From Ascoidea asiatica (taxonomy: Eukaryota; Ascomycota; Saccharomycetes; Ascoideales; Ascoideaceae): 64,000 bases of DNA. A model generated the notes under the pieces. That model did not search any database, was not told where the DNA came from, and was given only the letters and a program-made list of their open reading frames with translations. The stretch covers positions 818,593 through 882,592 of the forward strand of contig BCKQ01000005.1 of the NCBI GenBank assembly GCA_001600695.1. Reading direction: 5' to 3'. Made by a program: the position numbers and the translations under genes. Shown piece after piece: positions 9,665-19,978 of this stretch. The stretch's first letter is position 1. The number at the start of each line of letters is the position of its first letter.

Positions 9665-12600
9665 TTAAAAATTTTGATTGTTGGTACTGCTTTCAATAAA
9701 GTTAATAGGATTACTCGTGTTTGTTCCCGTTTGAGTTGTATTACTATCTTGTTCTTCTTGCTTGGCTTTTTTCATAAATATTATCAATTGAGATCGTAGT
9801 TCATTATAACATGAATCACTGAATTGAAATTCTCCATTTAAAGCTGCACTCACAACAGCATTAAGTAAAGCAGCCTTCTTTCTAGAAGTTAGATTAACTA
9901 ATTGAGAATTCATATTTCCGGAACGATTACCACTTGAATTCAATTGATTTGAATTTGATAATCCACCCTTAGAACCTGATCTAGACATATGAGCTTGAGG
10001 ATTTAAAGTGGTGGCACTATTTGATACGATTGAGTTAATAGTATGCATGGATGCTGGAGAAAGAATAGAAGGAGAAGATAAACTAGAATCTGGAATTGAT
10101 GTATTAGTACGAGTAGAAGGAGGTGGTTGACCAACAAATTGATCATTTGTATTTGAACCATTGACTACTTGATTAATTGACATTATAGGTGTTTTTTCAA
10201 CAGAATTACTATTAAGTCCAGTATTATCACTTGAATATCCAAAACTTGAGTACAAATTTCTATTTGAATTATTGCTATTCAAAGTTGGATTTAATGTATT
10301 ACCAAACAGACTAATATTCATATTTTGTGAATTTGAATTATTTCCTTGACCGGAATCAAACATATGATATGATTTCATAAGACTTGATGTATTAAGAGAT
10401 CCAATTCCATTATTATTATTATTGTTATTATTATTATTACTGTTCATATTATTAGAATTATCATTATTTGAGATAGAATTATTATTGTTATATGAATTTG
10501 TGAAAGAGGAAACATTATTATCAGTTCCATCTGGATTCATATTAGAATTCATTGTAGGATAATTAATGTCAAATGGTTGAGAATTAGAGCCATTATTAGA
10601 CAAAGCATTTGTGTTATTTCCTATGTTATCATTACCACTAGTTAAAGCAGAATTTTGGCCTGCGTTAACACCAAGAGAAGACTCAATTAAATCATAAGCA
10701 GTGGTATCAAATAAAGATGATTGATTTGAGTTAATCAGTGGTCTTGATACAGAAGGCAAGAGATTATTTGTTGTTGGTGAATTATAGTAACTATTATTTT
10801 GTTTATTGTTATTATTATTATTATTATTATTAATGCTATTATTGTTTATATTATTGATATTATTGTTATTATTATTGTTATTGTTATTTGAACCTTGGAA
10901 ATAAGGTACTTGATTTTGATAAAAGTTGGTACCAAAAAGATTATTTTTGGGTATATATTGATTTGAAGTTGAAGAATTTATTGGATAATTAGATAAATTA
11001 TTTGAGTTTGGTAAATAAGTATTCATTAAACCGGGATCATTATTAGATATTTGAGATTCGTTTGAGTCTACTATTGTGTTATTCATTGAGGAAATTGGGT
11101 TTCCTAATTCATTAGAAGCATATGCATTTGTAGTAGGTTCCCATTCTTCAATAATGCAAGAATCTATCATATCAACAGGGGAGTTAAATAATAAAATTTT
11201 TAATTCTTCTGGTAAATCTAATAATTCATCAACGTTCCATTTTTCAGAAACAATTAATTGTTGTATAACTTGAGTTAATTTAATTTCATTATTTTGAAAT
11301 GAAGGATTTTGATAATTAGAATCTGAATTGATTGAATTATTATTCCATAAACTTGAATTTTGATTTGAAGATATATTATTATTCATTAATGAAGCTTCTT
11401 CTTCTTCAACTTTAGATTCAGGTACATTAGTATCAGGATCTAATAAACCAGAATTTGCCCAAGAATTTTTAATTAAATCATTACTTATACTATCCCAAGC
11501 ATTTTTTATCATTGTCATTACATCAATTAAAGAAAGTGTATAAGAACTTGAAGGTAAAGGTTGATTAATTCCAGATTTAATTTGAGAATGTATAACAGAA
11601 ATATATTGTTGTAATCTGTATAAGCATTTAAATTCTCTTATAATACCTAATTGCATTGGTAATAATTCATTAGAAAAATTTTGATTTTGATTTTGATTTT
11701 GGTTTTGATTCTGAGTTTGATTTTGATTTTGATTTGGAGAACCATTTTTTGAATTAGAAGAAGATATAAATATAAGTTGAACAAAATCTAATTTTATATT
11801 AACAACTCTATGAGAAGCAGCATCATCTATTATTACAATTATATGTCTATTATTTATTGAAAGTCTTTTATCTAAAACAGCTAACCAATCATAAAACATT
11901 GTTGAAGTTAACCAAGCTCTTTTATTACTTTTATAAGTTACACCATATTTATTTGTTATTTTTACAGCAGGTTTACCATCAAAACAAGTCATATTTTCAA
12001 AATGACCAATAATTAAAGGTTCCAATTTTTCAGAACCATCAGAATTTGTTGCAAGCATAATACTTAAACCATTTTTATTTGTATAAGTATTATCTTTATA
12101 AATTAATTTTTTATCTAAAGGTAATTGAAAAAAAATAAAAAATTCATCAAGAGTAAAAATATCAGTTTTTTTATATTGTTTTAAAAAATTTTTTAATAAA
12201 TCTTTTTCATTAAAAGACCAAATTTTTAATGGTTTAATTAATTCATTTTCAATATTATTTAAATTAACATTCATTTTACTTAAGAAATGATTACACCATT
12301 TATGACTAAATTCACCAGTACCTTCTCTTGAATTTACAGGTAAAATTTTCCATAAACTTGTTGCAGAATTTTGAATTATTGGTATAGTTATTGGAATATT
12401 ATCCCAAACAGATTGAAAAATCCATTCTTGTAAAATTTTTCTTAATAAAACATTTGAAGGTTTTCTTCTTCTAATTAATCTAAATTCATGTTCTTTTAAA
12501 GCAATTAATTCATCTTTTTTTGATAAAATTCTTGAAATTGTTGTTTGTGAAGGAGGTTTTGAAGTACCATATTTTTTTTTTGCCCAATTTGCTAAATCAG

Positions 12601-12694
12601 CTTGTGTCATATCTGGATTTGATTCCGACATTAAACAAATATCTATTTTTTGTTTAATTGTATAGCCCATTTTTGTTACGTGAGGATTTAGCAT
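9665..12694 (-). CDS. PDC2: PDC2-like transcription factor (CENP-B/pogo-transposase derived)
   Basis: The product has 1,009 residues. The first 350 align by eye with yeast Pdc2: an N-terminal HTH (IKQKIDICLMSESNPDMTQA), the CENP-B-type second HTH region (LLRKILQEWIFQSVWDNIPI, then SREGTGEFSHKWCNHFLSKM) and a DDE-superfamily domain with TLDEFFIF and VIIDDAASHR. Pdc2 activates pyruvate decarboxylase and thiamine genes in S. cerevisiae and descends from a domesticated pogo-like transposase. The C-terminal 600 residues are Asn/Ser/Gln-rich, with long Asn runs coded mainly by AAT. Met9 aligns with the start of Pdc2 and is also in good context (12668-12670); I kept the first ATG. The gene-free region upstream is unusually long. 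Confidence 0.88.
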   Translation of the reverse strand: MLNPHVTKMGYTIKQKIDICLMSESNPDMTQADLANWAKKKYGTSKPPSQTTISRILSKKDELIALKEHEFRLIRRRKPSNVLLRKILQEWIFQSVWDNIPITIPIIQNSATSLWKILPVNSREGTGEFSHKWCNHFLSKMNVNLNNIENELIKPLKIWSFNEKDLLKNFLKQYKKTDIFTLDEFFIFFQLPLDKKLIYKDNTYTNKNGLSIMLATNSDGSEKLEPLIIGHFENMTCFDGKPAVKITNKYGVTYKSNKRAWLTSTMFYDWLAVLDKRLSINNRHIIVIIDDAASHRVVNIKLDFVQLIFISSSNSKNGSPNQNQNQTQNQNQNQNQNQNFSNELLPMQLGIIREFKCLYRLQQYISVIHSQIKSGINQPLPSSSYTLSLIDVMTMIKNAWDSISNDLIKNSWANSGLLDPDTNVPESKVEEEEASLMNNNISSNQNSSLWNNNSINSDSNYQNPSFQNNEIKLTQVIQQLIVSEKWNVDELLDLPEELKILLFNSPVDMIDSCIIEEWEPTTNAYASNELGNPISSMNNTIVDSNESQISNNDPGLMNTYLPNSNNLSNYPINSSTSNQYIPKNNLFGTNFYQNQVPYFQGSNNNNNNNNNNINNINNNSINNNNNNNNNKQNNSYYNSPTTNNLLPSVSRPLINSNQSSLFDTTAYDLIESSLGVNAGQNSALTSGNDNIGNNTNALSNNGSNSQPFDINYPTMNSNMNPDGTDNNVSSFTNSYNNNNSISNNDNSNNMNSNNNNNNNNNNGIGSLNTSSLMKSYHMFDSGQGNNSNSQNMNISLFGNTLNPTLNSNNSNRNLYSSFGYSSDNTGLNSNSVEKTPIMSINQVVNGSNTNDQFVGQPPPSTRTNTSIPDSSLSSPSILSPASMHTINSIVSNSATTLNPQAHMSRSGSKGGLSNSNQLNSSGNRSGNMNSQLVNLTSRKKAALLNAVVSAALNGEFQFSDSCYNELRSQLIIFMKKAKQEEQDSNTTQTGTNTSNPINFIESSTNNQNF

Positions 12695-13020
12695 TTAATA
12701 TTTTTTTTTATTTATTTTAGTTGAATAGATTTTAAATGAATAAGTTTTAAATATTATAATTGAATAACTAGTAGTAATATTAGTAGTTAATTGTTAAATT
12801 GATTGAAATTGTTATTTGTTGAATTAGTTTAAATTGAAATTATTTTAATTTTTTTGTTTAATTAATTAATTAATAAAATCGATATATAGGCATTATATTG
12901 TATAATAATTGAATAAATGATTTATTGATAAGTAGATAAATAAATATTGAATTATATAATGGAATTAGTTTAAGCAATAAATATTTGATTAATTGAAACT
13001 GGATAAGGAAATATGAATAA

Positions 13021-13075
13021 ATAAGTAAGTAAGTAAGTAAGTAAAGAATAAAGAATAAAGAATAAATAAAGAATG
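13021..13075. repeat. AAGT and AAAGAAT tandem repeats
   Basis: About five AAGT units are followed by about four near-perfect AAAGAAT units, directly adjacent. Confidence 0.85.
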
Positions 13076-13782
13076 AAAAGAGAATAATAAATTAGATGAA
13101 AATGTCAGGTATAAAAAGGTTTATTAGTACCTATAATAATTTAATTTTCTTAAAAAATTAATTAAATTATTATTATTTTAAATATTCTTATTATTCTTAT
13201 TCTAGTTATTATTTTTGTTATTATTTTTGTTATTATTTTTAATATTCTTAAAATTCTTATTGTTTTTTTAATATATTTTCTTTTAGTACTAAATTAGTAC
13301 TTATTAAATTGTATTCTTATAAGATTTTATGACTTTTTTAAAATTATACATTTAAAGGGACCAGGAAAACAACAAAAAAAGAGATAGAAATTCAAAATTT
13401 TTGATGATTTGACGTTAGAGAATATATTTGATATATTTGATATATTTGGATATAATTGAAATATGTAATGATGAAATATATATATTTAATATATATCTAA
13501 TATATATCTATTTTATAAATATATTGTATCTGAAAATAATATTTGTATATCTTATTTACTTGGAGTAAAGTATTTATACTTAATTTATAGATATTTACAA
13601 TAGATTGTAATATTGTAATATATTGCACTAGTATTTGGAAGAAGGGATTTTGGTGGTGGATTGCCAGAAGCGAGTCGTTGGTAGTGGTAGTAGTAGTAGT
13701 TCTGGTAGTTCTGGTAGTTCTTTGGCGCTGCTGGTGTTAATCAAACATCTTGTGATGCTGGCAGTGGTACTTAGTTGTAGTG

Positions 13783-13831
13783 GTACTTAGTACTTAGTAC
13801 TTAGTACTTACTTAGCACTTAGTACTTAGTT
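13783..13831. repeat. Tandem ACTTAGT(A) repeat
   Basis: TACTTAGTACTTAGT-type 8-mers recur five to six times with small interruptions. A related copy (ACTAAGTACTTAGTG) appears at about 14,097-14,111. Each unit is partly self-complementary (AGTACT). Confidence 0.8.
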
Positions 13832-14952
13832 ATGGTTAGATTTAGTGTTTTACTTCTAGTTTACTTTTACTTTTACCTTTGGGTGAAGTGATTAAGAAAT
13901 CATTCCACTTTTTACAAAAAAGGGCCATTATCGAAGTTGGGAAATTCAAATTTTCAAATTTTGTAAAATTGCTAGCGGTAACAGCTAGTAACAAGCTAGT
14001 AATAAGCACTGCTTAACTCTCCAAACGTTGGCAAAAAACGTTAAAAAAAGTTTAAGAAAACGTTATGGCTTGCTGTGGTGTTTACTGTAGTAGTTACTAA
14101 GTACTTAGTGTAATATGATCTGGTGAAATAGAAACAAGCGTCACTTTCATCTTTTGCTTTCACTTTTTGTTTTGGTTCTGGTTTTGTTTGTACCTTTTTC
14201 GTCTTCTTCAACAGAAATAATGAATTCATTTCAAAGTGTTGGGCAGTTAGAATAATTACACTCATTAAATTACATTTTTTGCACCCTTTAAATTTCAACT
14301 TCAGTTGTCTTTAAAAATTTACAAATCTTTAATAAATGAACCAAACAATTGAATGAATATTCTTAATTCTTTTTTTTTGCTCAATTTCAAACTCACTCAA
14401 AACTGGCTGAAAAAAAGATTCAAAACCCGGAAAAACACCTTGAGAAATGAAATATTTCATTAAATATTAGGCAAAGAAACAATACCGGAAGAATAATAAT
14501 ATACCTTTATAAACGAGACTGGAAGTATTATTTTAAAATTTAATAATAACCTCTTAAAGATTAACTTACCAAATAATTAATTTACAACCCTGAACTGATA
14601 ATAAATAAATAAATTATTTAAAAAATAAATTAAAATATATTAAAGGCAATAATCTTGTTGGTTTTGGTTTTAATATCGGATATCAAATATTAAAACAAAA
14701 TATAAAACATGGTCTAATTATTTAAAAATGGAAATAAAAAAGAAATTATATTATGATACAACGTATTAAATTGTTAAATTATTAGATTGTTGCATTTAAT
14801 TTATTCGAATAATTTATACAAATAATTCAAATGTACAGTATGTATGTTTTAATATTACTCAATTACATATTTCATTTTTAATATTATTACAATACATGGA
14901 ATACGTTAAGATTATAAAACGTATAAAACGTATTTATGGTTATATTTTTGAC

Positions 14953-14987
14953 AGATAAAAATCATAAAAATCATAAAAATCATAAAA
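14953..14987. repeat. ATAAAAATC tandem repeat
   Basis: About four copies of a 9-mer (ATAAAAATC) lie in tandem in AT-rich intergenic DNA. Confidence 0.75.
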
Positions 14988-16257
14988 TTTCATTCACTTA
15001 TTCATTAATTCTTTAATTGATTGATCTAATTTTTATTAGTATATTATATTACATTACATTATTATATTATATTATTGTATTATAGATATAATTTTATTAT
15101 ATTATCTGGGGTATATAATACAAAAAAAATCATCTACTTATTTATTCAAATATTACTCAAGTCTTGTACTTTTTTCAAATTTATCAATTCGTTCCCTTTT
15201 TCTTCACTTCTCTCATTCATTTCACAATTCAAATCATTTATTTTTAATTTAATAAATGCTACGTAAGTGAAATTAATCATTAATCATTACTAATTACTCA
15301 TTACTAATAAATCATTAGCAATAATAATAACGATTCGGGGTTTGAATTCACAATTGCCATTAAAATAATATTAAAATTAAAATTATTACAGCACTGTAAT
15401 AATGAAGCCTTAAGAAATACAATAAATGTTCATGAAAATAATCCTTTTTTGGAAACTTCATACCTTTTTGTAATAAATACAATACAATAAATACAATTAA
15501 AAAAAAATCACCCAATGTTTTTGTATATGAATTAATTAATAAGTTGTTAATTGAATTTCAAACTTTGAATGATAAAAGTTACCCCTAAACAGGCGCCTCG
15601 TGACCAGCTCCAGCAACAACACACAAAATGCTGATTCAACCCGGAACTTGGGGTCACCCTGCTGCTTCCGGTCTCGTGATCTTGGAAGCTGCCGAATTTA
15701 AAACCAGCAATAAGGATGCACACCAGCCACACCCACGTGTTATTTCCCTGTCCCCAGCTTAAGCCTCCTGCAAAACGTTTTCACTTTCCAAAACAAGCAA
15801 CGGAGCAATCTTCAAACCGGCTCAATTCCCCAAACTGGATATTCACCCTCGACAGTTCTCTTGTGGCCATTTGTGCCCACTTGTGTCCCTGTTTATTTTA
15901 TCCTCTCATGTCTAGTTCATCATACTTTTCTAGCTTGTGGTGTCTATAAACGAGGGTGCCACCCTTTGAACATCTCAACTCAGACAGAATCGAAAAAAAA
16001 AAAAAAAAATTCATTTCCGGCTGTCTTATTTCTTACGTAATCCACTTTTTGTTTTTTTTTCAACGCTGCTGTTACCATTAACTTTCTTTTATGCCAAATT
16101 ATTGAGTGTTGTTATTACAAGTAAGCTAAATGTAATTAATATTCATACTAGTTTTATTTTATTTCAATTTAATCAATTAATCCATTTTATTGATTCTTAT
16201 CTCATTATTCTTTTCCTTTCTTTTCATATTCAAATGGTGTTTTAATGGTTATCGAAT

Positions 16258-16258
16258 A

Positions 16259-16294
<36 letters not shown>

Positions 16295-16296
16295 AA
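16258..16296. repeat. AAAG tetranucleotide microsatellite
   Basis: About nine uninterrupted AAAG units, a purine-only tract on the plus strand, lie about 230 bp before the BMT-type gene. Confidence 0.9.
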
Positions 16297-16390
16297 AAAA
16301 TAACTAAATATATTCATATATTTCAATCTTTGTATAATATAAAAATGAATCTTATTTAAAACAAATTCAAATTTAATTCTCAATTTAATA

Positions 16391-16410
16391 TAACTAACTA
16401 ACTAACTAAC
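16391..16410. repeat. TAAC tetranucleotide repeat
   Basis: Five perfect TAAC units lie about 115 bp upstream of the BMT-type gene. Confidence 0.85.
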
Positions 16411-16523
16411 TCAATTCAATTCATTTCAATTCATTTCATTTCAATTTAATTCAATCCAATTCATTTTATTTTATTTCAATTCATCATCAAAATAATATTC
16501 CCTTTAAATAAATAAATAAAAAA

Positions 16524-18515
16524 ATGGTTAAAAAATTGGAATTTAAAAAATTATTAAATTATCATTCCATATTATTTTATATAGATAAATTATTAAAAAA
16601 AAAAATATATTTAATTATTTTAGGTTTATCCATATTTCTACTAGCTATAAATTTAAAATCTTTTATAAATTATTCAATTGATGATGATATTGTTGATATT
16701 AATGATTTTATAATTAATAATAATAATAACAATAATCAAAATAACAATCAAAATAATAATCAAAATTCAAATTTCAATTTAAAACCATTATCTCCAATAG
16801 TTGATTCAATAACTTCTTTAAATTATATTAATACTCCAATTTTAAGTTTTCAAAGTTCAATTTTAGATTCTTCTCCATTAAATTCTTTTGCAATTATACC
16901 GTCTTGTTCTTCAGTTTCTTATAATAATTCAATTTTAATTTCAAATCCAAAAATTTTATTAAATAATTTTAAAAATTTAAAAATTTTTAGAAAAATTATT
17001 AATAATTCAAATTATAAAGAAATTTTTAATGATAAATATTTAAATTTAAAAAATGAAAATCAAATAATTTTATCAAATTGGTATCAATATAGTGGTTCTT
17101 CAGTTTTTTTAAAAAATTATAATATTCATTTTTTTGTAAGTAGAATTTCATATTCTATACTTGGTATAAAAAATAAACCAAAAGCAAGTTTTATTGCTGT
17201 ACAATTATTTGATTTAAATTGGAATGAATTAAATAATTTTCCAAATAATATAATTACTGGTAATTTTCCTTTAATTTTAAATATTCCATTTTATTATAAT
17301 TTAGATGCAACAAGTAAATTCTTTGGTCCTGAAGATCCAAGACTTTTATTAAAACCAATAATAATCACAAATACAAATAAAGATACAAATAAAAGTAAAA
17401 ATAAAAATAAAAATAAAAATACAAATAATTATTATTCAGAAGAACCTGTAATAATATTTAATAAAGATTTAGGTCCTTCTTTTGATCAAAGAGCAATGCA
17501 TGCTTATTTACCTTTTCAAAAAAAATTAATAATTTTTAGAATTATAAATCAAACTCCAAAAAGAAAAGAAAAAAATTGGAAACCGTTTATTGATTATAAT
17601 GATTATAATAATAATCCTGAAAATGATTCAAATTTTATTAAAAAATTAAAATCAAAAATTGGTAAAAATTCAAAACATGGTTATATAAATTTTATTTATA
17701 ATATTCAACCTTTAGTTATAATAAAATGTAATTTAGATAATGGTTATTGTGATTATAGTTATATTGAAGAATCTTTATTTTTACCTTCTTTTATAAATAA
17801 AGTTTCTGATAAAAAAGATAATAGTGAACATATAAGTTGGATGAGAGGTGGAACTGATTTATTTCCAATATCTAATCAAATTAAAGAAAAAATTTTTAAT
17901 TCTGCCTTATCAATTTATAATAATAAAGATGACAAAAATAATAAAGATAATAAAGATATCAAAAATAGTTACGTAAGCTCAAAAGAGTTTTGGATTGCAT
18001 TTTCAAGAACTCATTTAAAAGATTGTGGATGTGGAGAAAGAATGTATAGACCACATCTATTTCTTTTAAGTAAAGATAATAATAATTTACAATTTAATAT
18101 TGAATTAATTAGTGATAGTGTTGACTTCAATCTAGAAGTTTTGTCATGGGATGAAGATTTACCTCCAGGTTCTGCATGTTTCTCAGAACAAAATGTTTTA
18201 ATACCAAATAGTATAGCATACTGGGAATTACAAGAAAAAACTAAAGAAAAAGATAACAATAAAGATAACAATAAAGATAAAGAATATGAAGATTATATGG
18301 GTATAACGTTATCAGAAACAGATAATAATATGATTTTATTTCATATCAAAGGCTTATTAAAATATCTTCAAGGAATTGATATTTTCAATCAAAAAAAAAA
18401 AGATGATTTTACAACTATTGAATCCAATGAAGTAGTAAGTTGTGCAGTTGAAGCTGCTAAAGCTTATTGTAAAAGATATGGAAGAAGTCATAGACAATAT
18501 GATTTTGGTATATAA
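16524..18515 (+). CDS. Beta-1,2-mannosyltransferase (BMT/WRY family)
   Basis: The product has 663 residues and type II membrane topology: a short basic N terminus, then the hydrophobic anchor IYLIILGLSIFLLAINL at about residues 29-45, then an Asn-rich stem. The lumenal part has family blocks: KFFGPEDPRLLL, DQRAMHAYLPFQ, ISWMRGGTDLFPISNQ, FWIAFSRTHLKDCGCGERMY and WDEDLPPGSACFSEQNVL. These belong to the BMT family of Candida and Komagataella, which adds beta-1,2-linked mannose to cell-wall mannan or glycolipids in the Golgi. S. cerevisiae lacks the family. Lys/Asn/Asp-rich low-complexity inserts (about 285-310, 470-485, 575-590) interrupt the domain at presumed loops. Which BMT subfamily it belongs to cannot be told from inspection. 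Confidence 0.88.
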   Translation: MVKKLEFKKLLNYHSILFYIDKLLKKKIYLIILGLSIFLLAINLKSFINYSIDDDIVDINDFIINNNNNNNQNNNQNNNQNSNFNLKPLSPIVDSITSLNYINTPILSFQSSILDSSPLNSFAIIPSCSSVSYNNSILISNPKILLNNFKNLKIFRKIINNSNYKEIFNDKYLNLKNENQIILSNWYQYSGSSVFLKNYNIHFFVSRISYSILGIKNKPKASFIAVQLFDLNWNELNNFPNNIITGNFPLILNIPFYYNLDATSKFFGPEDPRLLLKPIIITNTNKDTNKSKNKNKNKNTNNYYSEEPVIIFNKDLGPSFDQRAMHAYLPFQKKLIIFRIINQTPKRKEKNWKPFIDYNDYNNNPENDSNFIKKLKSKIGKNSKHGYINFIYNIQPLVIIKCNLDNGYCDYSYIEESLFLPSFINKVSDKKDNSEHISWMRGGTDLFPISNQIKEKIFNSALSIYNNKDDKNNKDNKDIKNSYVSSKEFWIAFSRTHLKDCGCGERMYRPHLFLLSKDNNNLQFNIELISDSVDFNLEVLSWDEDLPPGSACFSEQNVLIPNSIAYWELQEKTKEKDNNKDNNKDKEYEDYMGITLSETDNNMILFHIKGLLKYLQGIDIFNQKKKDDFTTIESNEVVSCAVEAAKAYCKRYGRSHRQYDFGI

Positions 18516-18604
18516 TTACGAGTTGAAAAAAAAAAAAATTCATTTATTGAATTTATAAAGTTTTAAATTAAAGTATATATGCTATAGAATATATATAATT
18601 TTAA

Positions 18605-19159
18605 CTATTTAATTTTAATATTTTGATTTAAAAGATCAAATTTTGGATGAGAACCATAATCACAATTTTTACCAAAAGGACAAAACCCAGTTATAAAAAA
18701 TTGACAAATTTTTCTTCTAATATGACGTTTTTCACATTTTGGACCTTTTTTACAAAAACCAGCATTGTAATCAGAACATTCTTGAATTTTAGTTTGTGGA
18801 TCAATATGAAGATATAAACATTCAGGAGATTGTGTACAAAATCCATTTTTTGTAAAAAAAAGACATTCAGGCATTTTTCTTAAATTATATTCATGAAGAA
18901 ATTCACATCTATCACCTTTTTTACATAAACCTCTTAACCAATGTTTACAAACAATTTTATTATTAAACATTGGACTTACATGTTTATTATAACAATTTGA
19001 ACCATTTGGACATCTACCAGATCCATTTTTATAATATTTACAAATAGGTCTATCTGGATCCATAGAAAGATTATATTCTCTTCTTAAAAATGGTTCAAAT
19101 TTAAAAGTTATATTTTGGAGATTTGGTGTCAATATAGGATTGGGATTAACTGTAGCCAT
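18605..19159 (-). CDS. YTH1: Cleavage/polyadenylation factor subunit Yth1 (CPSF30)
   Basis: The product has 184 residues with five CCCH zinc fingers, beginning at CKYYKNGSGRCPNGSNCYNKH, CKHWLRGLCKKGDRCEFLH, CLFFTKNGFCTQSPECLYLH, CSDYNAGFCKKGPKCEKRH and CQFFITGFCPFGKNCDYGSH. The leader FKFEPFLRREYNLSMDPDRPICKYY and the linker HEYNLRKMPEC are diagnostic for Yth1. This is the RNA-binding subunit of the CPF complex that recognises pre-mRNA 3'-end signals. The fifth finger has C-x7-C-x5-C-x4-H spacing, slightly different from the others. The protein ends soon after it and lacks the charged C-terminal tail of S. cerevisiae Yth1 (about 208 residues). It is divergent from the eisosome-type gene. Confidence 0.95.
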   Translation of the reverse strand: MATVNPNPILTPNLQNITFKFEPFLRREYNLSMDPDRPICKYYKNGSGRCPNGSNCYNKHVSPMFNNKIVCKHWLRGLCKKGDRCEFLHEYNLRKMPECLFFTKNGFCTQSPECLYLHIDPQTKIQECSDYNAGFCKKGPKCEKRHIRRKICQFFITGFCPFGKNCDYGSHPKFDLLNQNIKIK

Positions 19160-19978
19160 TTTTAATCAAATATGAAAAAAAAAATAATAAAAACCAACAA
19201 TAAGAATCTTCAATTGAGTTATTCAAATGATATATAAGATATAATACAATAGTCTTATCTGCAATTATCAAGTAAATGTTTTAAATTGAAATTCGTTGGT
19301 AAAGAAATAATTAAAAAGTTGAAATTGACATTTTAAAAAAATAGGTTAATAGATAACCTTTATTTTATTTGCATTATTAATAATCGATCAAAATAAAATT
19401 AAAGCATAGGCTGACTAAGCTCTTTGTAATTCAACCAAGAACTTGGATTTAAATAGCAGCCCCGATTTAAAGACCCCCAAATATGGCTTTCGTTTTATAA
19501 ACTTGAAAAGGAGAAGCGAAAAAAAGGAAGAAAGAAGTGAGTTTACTTGAGAGCTGGAACCGAATTCTCAGGCAGCAGACTTTGCTTCTCGTGCTTCTCG
19601 TGTATATTCTGAATCCCTTGCAGTTTCTGACTTTGGAGCCTTGTTATTTTTGTGTCTCTGTCCTTTTCACCTCATTACGAAATTGTCTTCTGTGAATGGC
19701 TGTTTATTTGAAGAGAAGCTTAGGAATAAACGATTATGCAATTTGACTACTAGCAAAATTCTCAGATAATAAGAGATGGCTTCTAAATTGCCATCATTAT
19801 TGAAATTGCTATAAATCATTCATATAATCAGAGTTCAATTATTGGTGTTTATTTGTTTTATCATCTATGAAGGAAATAAACTTTATGGATCAATTTCAAT
19901 AGTCAAAAATATAAAAAATATAATTTTTCAGCTTTTGTGGGTTTTTTAGCTTAACTTGTATTAAGTTTGGTTTCAATC
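19160..19978. other. Divergent intergenic region YTH1 / Pil1-like gene
   Basis: This 0.8 kb stretch has no gene. Bases 19,400-19,740 form one of the GC-richer islands of the window; the flanks are AT-rich. It likely contains both promoters. Confidence 0.5.

Larger units (their letters stand above)
12695..16523. other. 3.8 kb gene-free divergent region (PDC2 / BMT-type gene)
   Basis: I see no gene, tRNA or transposon. Short ORFs have no family resemblance. The stretch is AT-rich with a GT-rich patch at 13,640-13,770 and a clear GC-rich island at about 15,570-15,970 that contains a CACGTG E-box. Several simple tandem repeats are listed separately. It is likely a long divergent promoter, possibly with unannotated noncoding transcripts. 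Confidence 0.55.
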
